Source of the DNA: an uncultured Gilliamella sp.
GTDB lineage: Bacteria > Pseudomonadota > Gammaproteobacteria > Enterobacterales > Orbaceae
Direction of reading: 5' to 3'
DNA length: 50,204 nucleotides
Assembly (NCBI GenBank): GCA_946481345.1
Contig: CAMLMY010000012.1
Coordinates: 1 to 50,204 of the forward strand
In this document: piece by piece, positions 14,410 through 23,247 of the stretch
Position numbering within the stretch: the stretch's first letter is position 1
How the letters are laid out: each line of letters begins with the position of its first letter
Position numbers and translations under genes: made by a program
The notes under the pieces: generated by a model
Seen by the model: only the letters and a program-made list of their open reading frames with translations
Databases searched by the model: none
What the model was told of the DNA's origin: nothing

Positions 14410-14803
14410 ATCATTGCCTCAAATTCATCGTTATTATTTTTTGTGAAGGTATAGGCATTAATCCCATATTAGGTGTGAAGGTAATTAAAAATAGGTTTTA
14501 GGTCAAATAAATATTATTTATAAGTCAATATTTTAATCACTTAACCCATATATATTAATGAAGCTTATATCTTGTGTTAACTAATTGTTTTTATTGGTTT
14601 TAAATTTTTTTTAAGATTAAAGCTATTTAATTTAAAAATTTTTTCATAATAAGAATTAATATCTGATTAAAAAAAGTTTGAGGAAAGGGGTTTTTAGCTA
14701 TAAAAATTGATTATATTTGCTGATTTTTTCCAAAATCAGGGAGTTATAATCACCAGATTTATGCTGTTATAATAGATTATCGATTATTGGTTATAGATGA
14801 AAT
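14410..14803. promoter_or_regulatory. Divergent intergenic region between gltB and yhiN
   Basis: This 394-base A+T-rich stretch holds no gene I can support. It must carry the gltB promoter (minus) and the yhiN promoter (plus). For yhiN two TATAAT hexamers are visible at 14745-14750 and 14768-14773, neither with a clear -35. A small hairpin (14720-14727 with 14732-14739) lies just before them. A short motif at 14677-14699, starting TTTGAGGAAAGGGG, recurs near 35149 and is listed separately. Confidence 0.5.
14677..14699 (+). repeat. Intergenic repeat copy (TTTGAGGAAA family)
   Basis: The 23 bases from 14677 are nearly identical to 35149-35173, differing only in one extra G and one extra T in the second copy. 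The 10-base core TTTGAGGAAA also occurs at 26685-26694 and, inverted, at 47211-47220. All four are intergenic. In the 35149 copy the motif forms the right arm of a terminator; here no matching left arm is seen. Nature unknown. Confidence 0.5.
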
Positions 14804-15991
14804 ATGCAAACTAAAATTACAATTATAGGTGCTGGCGCTGCAGGGCTTTTTTGTGCTGGTCTGTTGGGACAACAAGGTCATGATGTTACTGTCATTGATA
14901 ACGGTAAAAAATTAGGTCGTAAAATCTTAATGTCTGGTGGTGGTAAATGTAATTTTACCAATCTTAATGTCGAAGCAAATCATTATATTTCTGAAAATCG
15001 TCACTTTTGTAAATCTGCTCTAAAACGGTTTAGCCAATGGGATTTTATCCAATTGGTTAATCAATATGGTATTGCCTATCATGAAAAAGATCATGGTCAG
15101 CTATTTTGTGATAATTCAGCGCAAGATATTGTCGATATATTGGTCAAAGAGTGCCAAAAAGGACAAGTTAAATTTATGTTAAAAACACAACTTGAAGATG
15201 TTAATGAAGAGCAACAAGGATTTAAGTTATCTACTTCACAGGGTTGTGTTTATACTGATAAATTAATTGTGGCAACGGGTGGACAATCGATGCCTGCACT
15301 TGGTATGACCGCTATTGGCTATAAAATTGCTGAAAAATTTTCTATCCCAGTGGTGCCTGTAAAAGCAGGGCTAGTGCCGTTTACCTTACATAAACCTTTG
15401 TTAGCTGTATTATCGACGTTAGCAGGAATTGCGTTATCAGTTGAAGTATCGAACGAACGCATTAGTTTTAAAGAGAATCTATTATTTACCCATCGAGGAT
15501 TATCTGGACCAGCTATTTTACAAATATCCAGTTATTGGCAAGCAGGAGAAGCCATCACGATCAATTTATTGCCTGACTTTAACTTTGAGGATGATTTTAA
15601 ACCTCTGTTAGATAATAATCGTAATCAAAGTCTCAAAAATTGTTTAGCACAAATATTACCTAAGCGGTTAATTGAAGCATTAATACAACTAAATTTGATT
15701 GTTGATTTAACTGTTAAACAGTTAACACCTACTCAGCAACAAGCGCTGTATCAGACATTAACAACATGGAATGTAATACCAAATGGAACGGAAGGTTATC
15801 GTACCGCAGAAGTAACTTTAGGCGGAGTGAGTTGCGATGCGTTATCTTCAAAAACCATGGCAGCACAAAAACAGCCTAATCTTTATTTTATTGGTGAGGT
15901 TGTTGATGTAGCTGGTTGGCTTGGTGGTTATAATTTCCAATGGGCTTGGAGCAGTGCATTTGCCTGCGCCCAAGCCTTGAGTCAAGTATAA
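14804..15991 (+). CDS. yhiN: NAD(P)/FAD-dependent oxidoreductase of the HI0933/YhiN family
   Basis: A flavoprotein of unknown substrate. The 395 aa begin with a dinucleotide-binding GAGAAGLFCAGLL motif (about 8-20), followed by GKKLGRKILMSGGGKCNFTN (about 34-53), which is diagnostic for the family. A middle beta domain precedes a second FAD contact region with TGGQSMPALGMTAIGYKIA. The C-terminal EVTLGGVSCDALSSKTM and GEVVDVAGWLGGYNFQWAWS close the FAD site. Length matches E. coli YhiN (400 aa). It ends exactly where the convergent regulator gene ends (zero bases between stops) and no terminator is visible, so the two transcripts must overlap at their 3' ends. Confidence 0.92.
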   Translation: MQTKITIIGAGAAGLFCAGLLGQQGHDVTVIDNGKKLGRKILMSGGGKCNFTNLNVEANHYISENRHFCKSALKRFSQWDFIQLVNQYGIAYHEKDHGQLFCDNSAQDIVDILVKECQKGQVKFMLKTQLEDVNEEQQGFKLSTSQGCVYTDKLIVATGGQSMPALGMTAIGYKIAEKFSIPVVPVKAGLVPFTLHKPLLAVLSTLAGIALSVEVSNERISFKENLLFTHRGLSGPAILQISSYWQAGEAITINLLPDFNFEDDFKPLLDNNRNQSLKNCLAQILPKRLIEALIQLNLIVDLTVKQLTPTQQQALYQTLTTWNVIPNGTEGYRTAEVTLGGVSCDALSSKTMAAQKQPNLYFIGEVVDVAGWLGGYNFQWAWSSAFACAQALSQV

Positions 15992-17425
15992 TCAATTATC
16001 AATAACACCCATTTGGATATGATATTTTTTCACTTTATATTGTAATGTCGTTCGTGAGATATTGAGTAATTTTGCTGCAGTAATAATTTTACCATTGGCT
16101 TGATTTAATGCATCAATGATAAGTTGCTTTTCATAATGTTCAACTTGTTCGATTAGATTATGATTACCCGTTAACTCGTTAATACTTGGTTTTTCTATCT
16201 TATTTTCAAGTTGATGTTGTGGATAAGGACTATGAATATCAAATAGTTCTTCATCGAGAATAATTTTTTGTAATTCACCAGGTTCATTTTGTAATACCAT
16301 ACTACGGACAATCGCATTTTCCAGCATTCGTACATTGCCTGGCCACGGTGCTGACATTAATTGCTGCAACGCATGTTCACTGATACCGGTGATCACTATA
16401 TTGACATCAGTTTTATGTTTATCGATAAAATATCGTGCCAATACAGGGATATCTTCTTGTCTTTCCCGTAAGGCTGGAAGTTTGATTAAACCAACATTTA
16501 ATCGATAAAATAAGTCACTGCGCATTTTACCGCTTTTTAACAATTCCGCTGGAGACTCATTCATCGCCGCTACAATTCGTACATCAGCATATTTCTCTTT
16601 ATTTCCACCTAAAGACCAATAGGTTTTTTCTTGCAAGAAGCGTAATAGTTTGCTTTGCATTTCAAGAGGCATAGCGTTGAGTTCATCAAGAAATAAGGTT
16701 CCGCCATTGGCCAGTTCGAGATAACCTTGACGATTTTCAGCACCGGTAAAGGCTCCTTTAACCGTCCCAAATAAAGTACTTTCAATCAATGTGGTTGGTA
16801 AAGCGCTACAGTTTAGTGAAATGAATGCTTTATCTCGGCGTTGACTGGTTTGATGAATTAAGCGAGCAAATAGCTCTTTCCCTGTACCAGTTTCACCAAC
16901 AATTAATACCGGAACATCATTACTACCTAAAATATTAGTTTGATCGATAACCTCTTGCATTTTTTTCGACGCAAAAACAATTTCCGGTAGCGGTTGTTCT
17001 TTATTGTGATATAACTTTCTATTAAGGCGAAAAACCTGATCTTGCAACTGCCGAACATTGGATATATTTCGACCTATTTCAACTGCGCCGATAATTTCTT
17101 TATTATGATTATAAAGCGGTACAGTTGTGTGTTGATAATCAACTAATTTACCCACATGATTATAGTAAGTTTGATAGGTATCTTGATATTCTTTACCTTG
17201 TAAAGCTTGTAGCATAGTACTATCTTCTTTTTTCAAATTAGGGTAAACTTTAAGCATTGGTTTACCGATGGCTTGCTCCATTGTATAGCCATCAAGTTCT
17301 GCGCTTTCCTGATTGTAGTAAATATATTTACCTTCTTTATCAATAATAGCCATTGGCTGATGTATTAAATCAAAAAAATGTTTAAATATTTCCAATGCTT
17401 GTAATAATTCAGGATCAATTATCAT
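15992..17425 (-). CDS. PAS-domain sigma-54-dependent transcriptional activator
   Basis: A bacterial enhancer-binding protein of 477 aa. Order: PAS sensor domain (about 12-125; PMAIIDKEGKYIYYNQESAE), AAA+ domain (about 148-375) with Walker A GETGTGKE (177-184), the sigma-54-contacting GAFTGA loop (224-229) and Walker [13 protein letters not shown], then a Fis-type helix-turn-helix at the C-terminus (AAKLLNISRTTLQYKVKKY). There is no receiver domain, so it probably responds to a small ligand through the PAS domain, as RocR-type activators do with ornithine. It is divergent from the decarboxylase/racemase operon, which starts at a perfect sigma-54 promoter. I infer that it controls that operon; it matches the position I recall for Salmonella STM2361. 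Confidence 0.88.
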   Translation of the reverse strand: MIIDPELLQALEIFKHFFDLIHQPMAIIDKEGKYIYYNQESAELDGYTMEQAIGKPMLKVYPNLKKEDSTMLQALQGKEYQDTYQTYYNHVGKLVDYQHTTVPLYNHNKEIIGAVEIGRNISNVRQLQDQVFRLNRKLYHNKEQPLPEIVFASKKMQEVIDQTNILGSNDVPVLIVGETGTGKELFARLIHQTSQRRDKAFISLNCSALPTTLIESTLFGTVKGAFTGAENRQGYLELANGGTLFLDELNAMPLEMQSKLLRFLQEKTYWSLGGNKEKYADVRIVAAMNESPAELLKSGKMRSDLFYRLNVGLIKLPALRERQEDIPVLARYFIDKHKTDVNIVITGISEHALQQLMSAPWPGNVRMLENAIVRSMVLQNEPGELQKIILDEELFDIHSPYPQHQLENKIEKPSINELTGNHNLIEQVEHYEKQLIIDALNQANGKIITAAKLLNISRTTLQYKVKKYHIQMGVIDN

Positions 17426-17509
17426 GATTCTAAAACCTTTTTAAAATTGGATTATTGCTAAGTATAGCTAGCGTTGATTTAAATATCTTTCAAGTATTAA
17501 TAAAAATAG

Positions 17510-17556
17510 TGACAAATTTTCGTCAGAAAACCATATTTCTTACTAAATGACTAGTA
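17510..17556. promoter_or_regulatory. Candidate upstream activator sites for the sigma-54 regulator
   Basis: Two short inverted repeats lie 50-100 bases upstream of the -24 element: TGAC-N8-GTCA at 17510-17525 and TACTA-N6-TAGTA at 17541-17556. Position fits enhancer sites of a Fis-HTH activator, but the two do not share a sequence, so at most one may be real. Confidence 0.35.
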
Positions 17557-17608
17557 TTTTATTTGTAATTATTTCGTTAAGATATTGATTATTTGTGTTT
17601 TTATAAGT

Positions 17609-17623
17609 TGGCACGTTGATTGC
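17609..17623 (+). promoter_or_regulatory. Sigma-54 (-24/-12) promoter of the amino-acid decarboxylase operon
   Basis: TGGCACG-TTGA-TTGC matches the sigma-54 consensus TGGCACG-N4-TTGC at every defined position, with GG at 17610-17611 and GC at 17622-17623 at the correct 12-base separation. It lies 60 bases upstream of the decarboxylase ATG and faces it, with a sigma-54 activator gene divergently adjacent. Confidence 0.92.
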
Positions 17624-17682
17624 ATTGTAAGTGAGTAATCTTTTTACTTACCTTTTTTATGTACTAATTAACTGGAGGTCAT

Positions 17683-19080
17683 ATGTCCGACACAATTATG
17701 TCAAATTATAACAAATTACGTACCGATCTAATAACAAAAGATCGTCGTTTTAGTGCGCAAAACGGCAAACTTTGTTTTGATGGTGTGAATTTGGAAGAAT
17801 TAGCAAAGAAATATCCAACACCTTTCTATGTATTTTCTGAAAAAGAAATCGATCGTAATATTCAGGAAATCAAAGATTCGTTTAAAGCTCATCCAAACAC
17901 AAAAATTTTCTATGCGTCAAAAACATGTTCAGTAATGGGGGTACTTAAAGCGATTAAAGATGCGGGTATCTATGCAGAAGCGAACTCAATGTTTGAAGTG
18001 CGTAAATGTTTAGAAATTGGTTTCCCTGGTAGCCAAATTGTTTTCAATGGTGTAGTTAAAAAACCGGTAGATTTAGAATTTGCTATTCAAAATGATCTTT
18101 ATATCATCAACGTTGATAGCTTATATGAATTAGATATCATCGATGAAATTTCTCGTCGTTTGAAAAAAATGGCTAATGTTTGTGTGCGTGTTGAGCCAAA
18201 TGTTCCATCTGCTACTCATGCAGAATTAGTTACTGCTTATCATGCTAAATCAGGTATTGATTTAGAACAAGCTGAAGAAACTTGTCGTCGTATTCTTGAA
18301 ATGCCTTATGTACATTTACGTGGTTTACATATGCACGTGGGTGACCAAGTGCCAGAAGCGGAACCATTTGCTAAAGCGACTAAAGTATTAGTTGATGAAT
18401 CACGCCGTTTAGAAGAAGTTTTAGGCATTAAATTTGATTTAATCAACGTCGGTGGTGGTATTCCTGTTCCTTATAAATATGATGATGAAAATGGTAACCC
18501 ATTACAAGACAACATGTATGCAGGTATTACAGCACAAGATTTCGCTGATGCGGTAATTAGTGAAGTACATAAATGGCGTAAAGACGTTGAAATCTGCATC
18601 GAACCAGGTCGTAAAGTTACCGGTTCAGCAGGTGTACTTTTAACTGAAGTTGCTTGTGAAAAACGTAAAACTAACTACGATTTAGATGGTAACATCGAAG
18701 AACATGTTGAATGGAAATTTGTTGACGCAGGTTATAGCGTATTATCTGATAGTCAACATTTTGATTGGTTCTTCTATGTATATGATGCATCAAAAATTAC
18801 TGAACAACATGATGAATACATTAAATTAGCTGGTCCATTATGTGATGGTGGTGACTATTTCCATGTTGGTGTTAAAGGTGAAGAATTCTTATTACCTAAA
18901 GACACTGAGATTGGCGATATCATTGCTTTCCTTGATGCTGGTGCTTATACCATCGAAAGCCAAACGGTTTATAACAATCGCCCACGTACGGCTGTTGTTA
19001 TGATTGATAAAGAAGGCAAAGACCGATTGATTCGCCGTGAAGATACTTACGAGGATATGGTTGGATACGACGTGTATTAA
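17683..19080 (+). CDS. Fold-type III PLP decarboxylase, probably D-ornithine/D-lysine decarboxylase type
   Basis: A 465-aa protein of the diaminopimelate/ornithine decarboxylase fold (alanine-racemase-like barrel plus beta domain). The PLP lysine is K80 in FYASKTC; HMHVGDQ (216-222) and GGGIPVPY (257-264) bind the cofactor, EPGR is at 307-310 and the partner-subunit cysteine motif is CDGGD (387-391) where LysA proteins have CESGD. True LysA is about 420 aa, so this is a longer, separate branch. The neighbours (racemase, two basic-amino-acid-type permeases, sigma-54 activator) match what I recall around Salmonella STM2360, a D-ornithine/D-lysine decarboxylase of the same length. Products would be putrescine or cadaverine. 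GGAGG ahead of the ATG supports the start. Substrate is inference. Confidence 0.82.
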   Translation: MSDTIMSNYNKLRTDLITKDRRFSAQNGKLCFDGVNLEELAKKYPTPFYVFSEKEIDRNIQEIKDSFKAHPNTKIFYASKTCSVMGVLKAIKDAGIYAEANSMFEVRKCLEIGFPGSQIVFNGVVKKPVDLEFAIQNDLYIINVDSLYELDIIDEISRRLKKMANVCVRVEPNVPSATHAELVTAYHAKSGIDLEQAEETCRRILEMPYVHLRGLHMHVGDQVPEAEPFAKATKVLVDESRRLEEVLGIKFDLINVGGGIPVPYKYDDENGNPLQDNMYAGITAQDFADAVISEVHKWRKDVEICIEPGRKVTGSAGVLLTEVACEKRKTNYDLDGNIEEHVEWKFVDAGYSVLSDSQHFDWFFYVYDASKITEQHDEYIKLAGPLCDGGDYFHVGVKGEEFLLPKDTEIGDIIAFLDAGAYTIESQTVYNNRPRTAVVMIDKEGKDRLIRREDTYEDMVGYDVY

Positions 19081-19088
19081 TCATGAGC

Positions 19089-19115
19089 TATCTGGGGCAC
19101 TCAGTGCCCCAGATA
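19089..19115 (+). other. Intercistronic hairpin in the decarboxylase operon
   Basis: A perfect 12-bp G+C-rich stem (19089-19100 with 19104-19115) on a 3-base loop, nine bases after the decarboxylase stop and without a T-tract. It sits between two genes of one operon, so it probably stabilises or processes mRNA, or attenuates, raising decarboxylase over permease levels. Confidence 0.65.
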
Positions 19116-19135
19116 TTATAATGTGAGGTTATTTT

Positions 19136-20548
19136 ATGAGTGATTCTAAAGATTCAAGTTTACTTGGTATTAAAGACATTGTGTTTATGAATGTCATTGC
19201 GATTCTAAGTTTACGTCAAATTCCTAATGTTGCTCCTTATGGAGCGTCAGCAATGGTGCTTTGGCTACTTGCTGCATTTTGTCTGTTTTTCCCATTAGCT
19301 ATGGTTTGTGGCGAACTTTCTACTGGTTGGCCTAAAGATGGTGGGATATTTGTCTGGGTAAAAGAAGCGTTTGGTAAACGAATTGGCTGGATAGTAGTCG
19401 TTTGTTTCCTATTCTCATGCGTGCTTTTCTTCCCACTCATGTTGCAATTTGGTTTTACTGCAATTGGTTACATGTTTAGTCCTGAATTAGCACAAAATCA
19501 GGTGTTTATTGGTGTTGGCTCTATGGTGGTATTCTGGATCTTAACATTAATGAATATCAAAGGGATGAAATGGACTAAAATCATTAACAGTGTTAGTGCA
19601 TGGTTAGGGGTATTTATTCCTGCTGGTATTATCGTGTTATTAGCTATTGTATGGTTAATGACTGGTCATCCAATGGCAACTGATTATAGCCATGTTAGTG
19701 ATTGGATTCCGGATTTAAGTAGCTGGGACACTATTGTATTTTTATCAAGCATGATGTTCGCTTTTGCTGGACTTGAAGTTGCACCAATGATTGCAGGCCG
19801 TACTCGTGATCCACAACGAGACTTCCCTAAAGCAATGGCAGTATCTGCAATTGTTATTGTAGGTATCTATATGATCGGAACTTGGGCAATTAATACTTTA
19901 TTACCTGCTGCTGATACTGATATTGTTGCCGGTGTAATGCAAGCGATGGAAGCTGCCGCTGAAGAATTAAATATGCCTTGGTTATTACCTGTAATGGCAA
20001 TCTGTTTATTCTTTGGTGCATTAGGTCAAATTAACTCATGGTTAGTTGGTCCTATCTATATGTTACAAGAAGCATCAAAAGAAGATAACTTACTTGGTGA
20101 ACGTATTGGTCGTTTACATCCAGTATATCAAACACCAGCATTTGCTTTAGTTATCCAAGCGATAATTGTAACGGTACTTTGCTTCTCAACATTTGTATCG
20201 CCAAGTATTGCTGCTGCATATTGGATGTTAACCGCATTAACAACCATTTGTTATTTTATTCCTTACTTAGTAATGTTTATTGCCTATTATCGTTTACGTA
20301 TTACTCAACCTGATGTACCACGTAGCTTTAAGATCCCAGGTAAAGTATTACCAATTGTTTTACCAGGTTTAGGATTCTTATCTACATTATTTGCGGTGAT
20401 CTTAGTCTTTATTCCACCAGCACAAATTGATATGGGTGGATATGTTGAGTATATCGCTAAAATTGTTGGTGGTGCAGTGCTTGCAATTGTGTTAGCTGAA
20501 TGGATATACCATCGCGCACAAAAACGTAATCGCTTGCAACAACAATAA
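19136..20548 (+). CDS. APC superfamily amino acid permease (glutamate:GABA-antiporter-like type)
   Basis: A 470-aa inner-membrane transporter with about 12 hydrophobic segments. The first helix DIVFMNVIAILSLRQIPNVAPYG and the following LSTGWPKDGGIFVWVKEAFG are the pattern of the GadC/YjeM-like branch of the APC superfamily, many of whose members exchange an amino acid for its decarboxylation product. FAFAGLEVAPMIAGRTRDPQRDFPKAM is the conserved helix-6 region. A good GAGG site precedes the ATG. As second gene after the decarboxylase it most likely works as substrate/amine antiporter, which would make the pathway consume protons. Substrate is inferred from context only. Confidence 0.85.
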   Translation: MSDSKDSSLLGIKDIVFMNVIAILSLRQIPNVAPYGASAMVLWLLAAFCLFFPLAMVCGELSTGWPKDGGIFVWVKEAFGKRIGWIVVVCFLFSCVLFFPLMLQFGFTAIGYMFSPELAQNQVFIGVGSMVVFWILTLMNIKGMKWTKIINSVSAWLGVFIPAGIIVLLAIVWLMTGHPMATDYSHVSDWIPDLSSWDTIVFLSSMMFAFAGLEVAPMIAGRTRDPQRDFPKAMAVSAIVIVGIYMIGTWAINTLLPAADTDIVAGVMQAMEAAAEELNMPWLLPVMAICLFFGALGQINSWLVGPIYMLQEASKEDNLLGERIGRLHPVYQTPAFALVIQAIIVTVLCFSTFVSPSIAAAYWMLTALTTICYFIPYLVMFIAYYRLRITQPDVPRSFKIPGKVLPIVLPGLGFLSTLFAVILVFIPPAQIDMGGYVEYIAKIVGGAVLAIVLAEWIYHRAQKRNRLQQQ

Positions 20549-20566
20549 GATATAGAGGAGTAATTT

Positions 20567-21673
20567 ATGTACAAACCTATATTAGAAATTGATTTAGGTA
20601 AATTAAAAGACAATGCTCGTGTTGAAAAAGAGCTATTAGCTAAACACGGCATTGAAGTTATGGCTGTAAATAAAGTTTTTGATGGTTGCGTTGAAACTGC
20701 CAAAGCAGTGCTTGATGGTGGTATTGATGTTATTGCTGAATCAAGAACCTACAATTTGAAGAAACTTAAAGATACATTAAATTGTAAAACTTGCCTATTA
20801 CGCAGCCCTTGTTTAAGTGAAATCAGTGAAGTTGTTAAGTATGCTGATATCAGTTTAAATAGTGAAAAACAAGTTATTCAAGCACTTTCTGATGAAGCGG
20901 TAAAACAGCAAAAAGTCCATCAAGTTTTATTAATGGTGGATATGGGGGATTTACGCGAAGGGATTTGGTTTGAACATGTAGACGATATTATTGAAACGGT
21001 CAAACTGATCCTTTCTTTACCCGGTGTTGAGCTTTATGGGCTTGGTACTAACTTTAACTGCTATGGAACTGTGCTACCGACAGTGAAAAATGGCGTAGAT
21101 TTTTTACACATAGCACGCAAAGTTGAAGAAGCTTGTAATATCAAGATCAAATATCTATCTGCTGGTAACTGTACTAGTTACCATCTGCTTGATAAAGGGA
21201 TCTGGCCAGAAGGACTAAATCACATCCGTATTGGTGGTTTACATGAGTTTGGTATTGAGTATGTCGATATGAAATATCTTGATGAGTTTCATCACTCAAA
21301 CAAACCGGTCGAGAAAGCTTGTAGTGACATGTATAAATTATATGCACAAGTTATCGAACTTAATAGTAAACCTACCGTGCCTGTTGGTGAATTAGGTGTT
21401 GATGCCTTTTTGAACAGCAAAACTTTTGTTGATCACGGTACTCGTAAACGAGCTTTGCTTGCTTTTGGTCGTCAAGATGTGCCGGCGGAAAACTGTGTAC
21501 CGGTAAATGATAACATTACGGTATTAGGTCAAACGAGTGATCATACTATCGTTGATATTGAAGATGTTTCTGAAACATTGCGAGTTGGCGATATGATCGT
21601 TTTTGAGCTTGATTACACAGCTCTGCTTATGGCTTGCCAAACCAACGGCGTAGAAAAACGATTTGTTTATTAA
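20567..21673 (+). CDS. Alanine-racemase-fold amino acid racemase, ornithine/lysine racemase-like
   Basis: A 368-aa PLP enzyme with an N-terminal alanine-racemase barrel. The PLP lysine is K36 in VMAVNKVFDG. The stretches VDMGDLREGIW, VPVGELGVDAFLNSK and RKRALLAFGRQD closely resemble what I recall of the clostridial ornithine racemase Orr, and differ from Alr/DadX. RBS GAGGAG lies 10 bases ahead of the ATG, 18 bases after the permease. It would interconvert L- and D-ornithine (or lysine), so that the operon's decarboxylase can reach whichever form is taken up. YhfX-type racemases are the alternative assignment. Family confidence is high, substrate moderate. Confidence 0.85.
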   Translation: MYKPILEIDLGKLKDNARVEKELLAKHGIEVMAVNKVFDGCVETAKAVLDGGIDVIAESRTYNLKKLKDTLNCKTCLLRSPCLSEISEVVKYADISLNSEKQVIQALSDEAVKQQKVHQVLLMVDMGDLREGIWFEHVDDIIETVKLILSLPGVELYGLGTNFNCYGTVLPTVKNGVDFLHIARKVEEACNIKIKYLSAGNCTSYHLLDKGIWPEGLNHIRIGGLHEFGIEYVDMKYLDEFHHSNKPVEKACSDMYKLYAQVIELNSKPTVPVGELGVDAFLNSKTFVDHGTRKRALLAFGRQDVPAENCVPVNDNITVLGQTSDHTIVDIEDVSETLRVGDMIVFELDYTALLMACQTNGVEKRFVY

Positions 21674-21682
21674 TATATAACT

Positions 21683-21702
21683 GCTGCTGGGCAACCAGCA
21701 GC
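21683..21702 (+). other. Second intercistronic hairpin in the decarboxylase operon
   Basis: A perfect 8-bp G+C-rich stem (21683-21690 with 21695-21702) closed by a GCAA tetraloop of the GNRA type, nine bases after the racemase stop and without a T-tract. Position relative to the stop is the same as for the hairpin after the decarboxylase. Confidence 0.6.
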
Positions 21703-21727
21703 TATTATTGATTACTAGGCGGTTTAC

Positions 21728-23131
21728 ATGGCAACATCAGAACCTCAAGAAAGTCCTTATCCCAGTACTTTAAAGAAAAACTTAAAGAATCGTCATTTAT
21801 TGATGATTTCATTAGGTGGTTCAATTGGTACAGGATTATTTATTGGTATTGCAGCGCCACTTAGCACTGTTGGACCTTTAGGGACCATTATCGCTTATCT
21901 ACTTGCCGGCAGTATTATGCTGTCTACCATGCTTTGCTTAGGTGAACTTTCTTGCGCATTCCCTCATGCAGGGTCTTTCCAGCATTATGCATTAATGTTT
22001 ATTCCACATCCTATTTGGAGTTATACTATTGGCTGGTTATATTGGTTAAGTTGGGTACTATCTATGGCTGCTGACTTAACAGCGGCGTCTATGATTGCTC
22101 ATCAAGTTTTTTCCTCTATTCCTATCTACATTCTTAGTCTAATTATTCTAACCGTTATCACTTGTGTTCATTTAACCTCTGTTCGAGCTTTTGGTGAAAG
22201 TGAATATTGGTTTTCAACAATCAAGGTATTAGCCATTATTACGTTTATAGCAGTTGGTATATATCTACTTTATCAACAATATAATCAAACACATGTGTTA
22301 CCAACTTTTAAGACAGAGCAGGGCTGGTTTCCTAATGGATTTTTATCAATCTTTGTTTGTATGACTATTGTGACTTATTCATTTCAGGGGGTTGAATTAA
22401 TTGGTAGTGCCGCAGGTGAAGCGCAATCACCCCAAACTGTTTTGCCTAAAATTATCACCGGTGTGGCGTTTCGGATAATTTTGTTTTATGTGTTAGCAAT
22501 AGCCGTGTTAGCACTGGTATATCCCTATGGTACAACACATGATGAAATTAGCCCATTTGTTTGGGTATTCAATAAAGCGGGGATAACCTTTGCATCGTAT
22601 GCAATGCTGTTCGTTATATTTTGTGCTGCGATTTCGGCTGCTAATTCGGCAGTTTATGCTAGTTCTAGAATGTTATGGTCGATGGCTCAGGATAATTTAG
22701 CACCAAAATATTTCTCAGAAGTGAATAAACGTGGCGTGCCAACCAAAGGAATATTGTTTATTGCTATTATTGCTTTAGTTTCGCTATTTTCTAAGTATAT
22801 CGCAGCTGAAAAATTATACCTCTATTTAGTAGCAAGTACTGGGCAAGTTGGTTGTTTTGCTTGGATTATTATTGCTTGGTGTCAGTATCAATTTCGGAAA
22901 GGAGTAAATGAAGGTAAATATAGTAAAGATATGATTAAATTTAAATCCCCACTATTTCCTTGGTTAGCGATAATATCTATTACCGTTAACATTGTTATTA
23001 TTGTTGGGGTCTGGTTTGGTGAATCAGGACATTTTATTTTATTATCTGAGGTAATCTTAATTTTTGTTATCTTGAGTACATACTACTTTTTTAAAAAACG
23101 AAAAGTTAAGTTGGATAACCAAATAGATTAA
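21728..23131 (+). CDS. Amino acid permease of the AAT (LysP/AroP-like) family
   Basis: A 467-aa, 12-segment transporter. Its N-terminal KNLKNRHLLMISLGGSIGTG followed by LFIG is the hallmark of the AAT family (LysP, AroP, PheP), and helix 6 carries FQGVELIGSAAGEAQSPQTV with the usual glutamate. It therefore belongs to a different branch from the operon's first permease and probably performs proton-driven uptake of the amino acid, with the other doing exchange. The ATG has a poor ribosome site (AGGCGG) and follows a hairpin, so expression may be lower. It is the last gene of the operon; a hairpin follows. Confidence 0.87.
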   Translation: MATSEPQESPYPSTLKKNLKNRHLLMISLGGSIGTGLFIGIAAPLSTVGPLGTIIAYLLAGSIMLSTMLCLGELSCAFPHAGSFQHYALMFIPHPIWSYTIGWLYWLSWVLSMAADLTAASMIAHQVFSSIPIYILSLIILTVITCVHLTSVRAFGESEYWFSTIKVLAIITFIAVGIYLLYQQYNQTHVLPTFKTEQGWFPNGFLSIFVCMTIVTYSFQGVELIGSAAGEAQSPQTVLPKIITGVAFRIILFYVLAIAVLALVYPYGTTHDEISPFVWVFNKAGITFASYAMLFVIFCAAISAANSAVYASSRMLWSMAQDNLAPKYFSEVNKRGVPTKGILFIAIIALVSLFSKYIAAEKLYLYLVASTGQVGCFAWIIIAWCQYQFRKGVNEGKYSKDMIKFKSPLFPWLAIISITVNIVIIVGVWFGESGHFILLSEVILIFVILSTYYFFKKRKVKLDNQID

Positions 23132-23146
23132 TCATATTCATTATAT

Positions 23147-23183
23147 ATGTAATCACCTAATGATTAATTATCGGTGATTACAT
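23147..23183. terminator. Probable bidirectional terminator between permease and marC-family gene
   Basis: An 11-bp perfect stem (23147-23157 with 23173-23183) with a 15-base loop between convergent genes. T-tracts are weak on both sides. Confidence 0.55.
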
Positions 23184-23247
23184 ACAATCAAATATTAATA
23201 TTTGCTGACAATACACAAATTCTATTTCTAACCTATTGTTAGCCAAA

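Noticed and set aside
14720-14739. Hairpin with A/T-rich stem before yhiN as a riboswitch or attenuator
   Set aside because: Only eight base pairs, mostly A-T, upstream of the likely -10 hexamers, so probably not transcribed with yhiN.
17683-19080. Calling the decarboxylase LysA (biosynthetic diaminopimelate decarboxylase)
   Set aside because: It is about 45 residues longer, has CDGGD instead of CESGD, and sits with a racemase, permeases and a sigma-54 activator rather than lysine synthesis genes.
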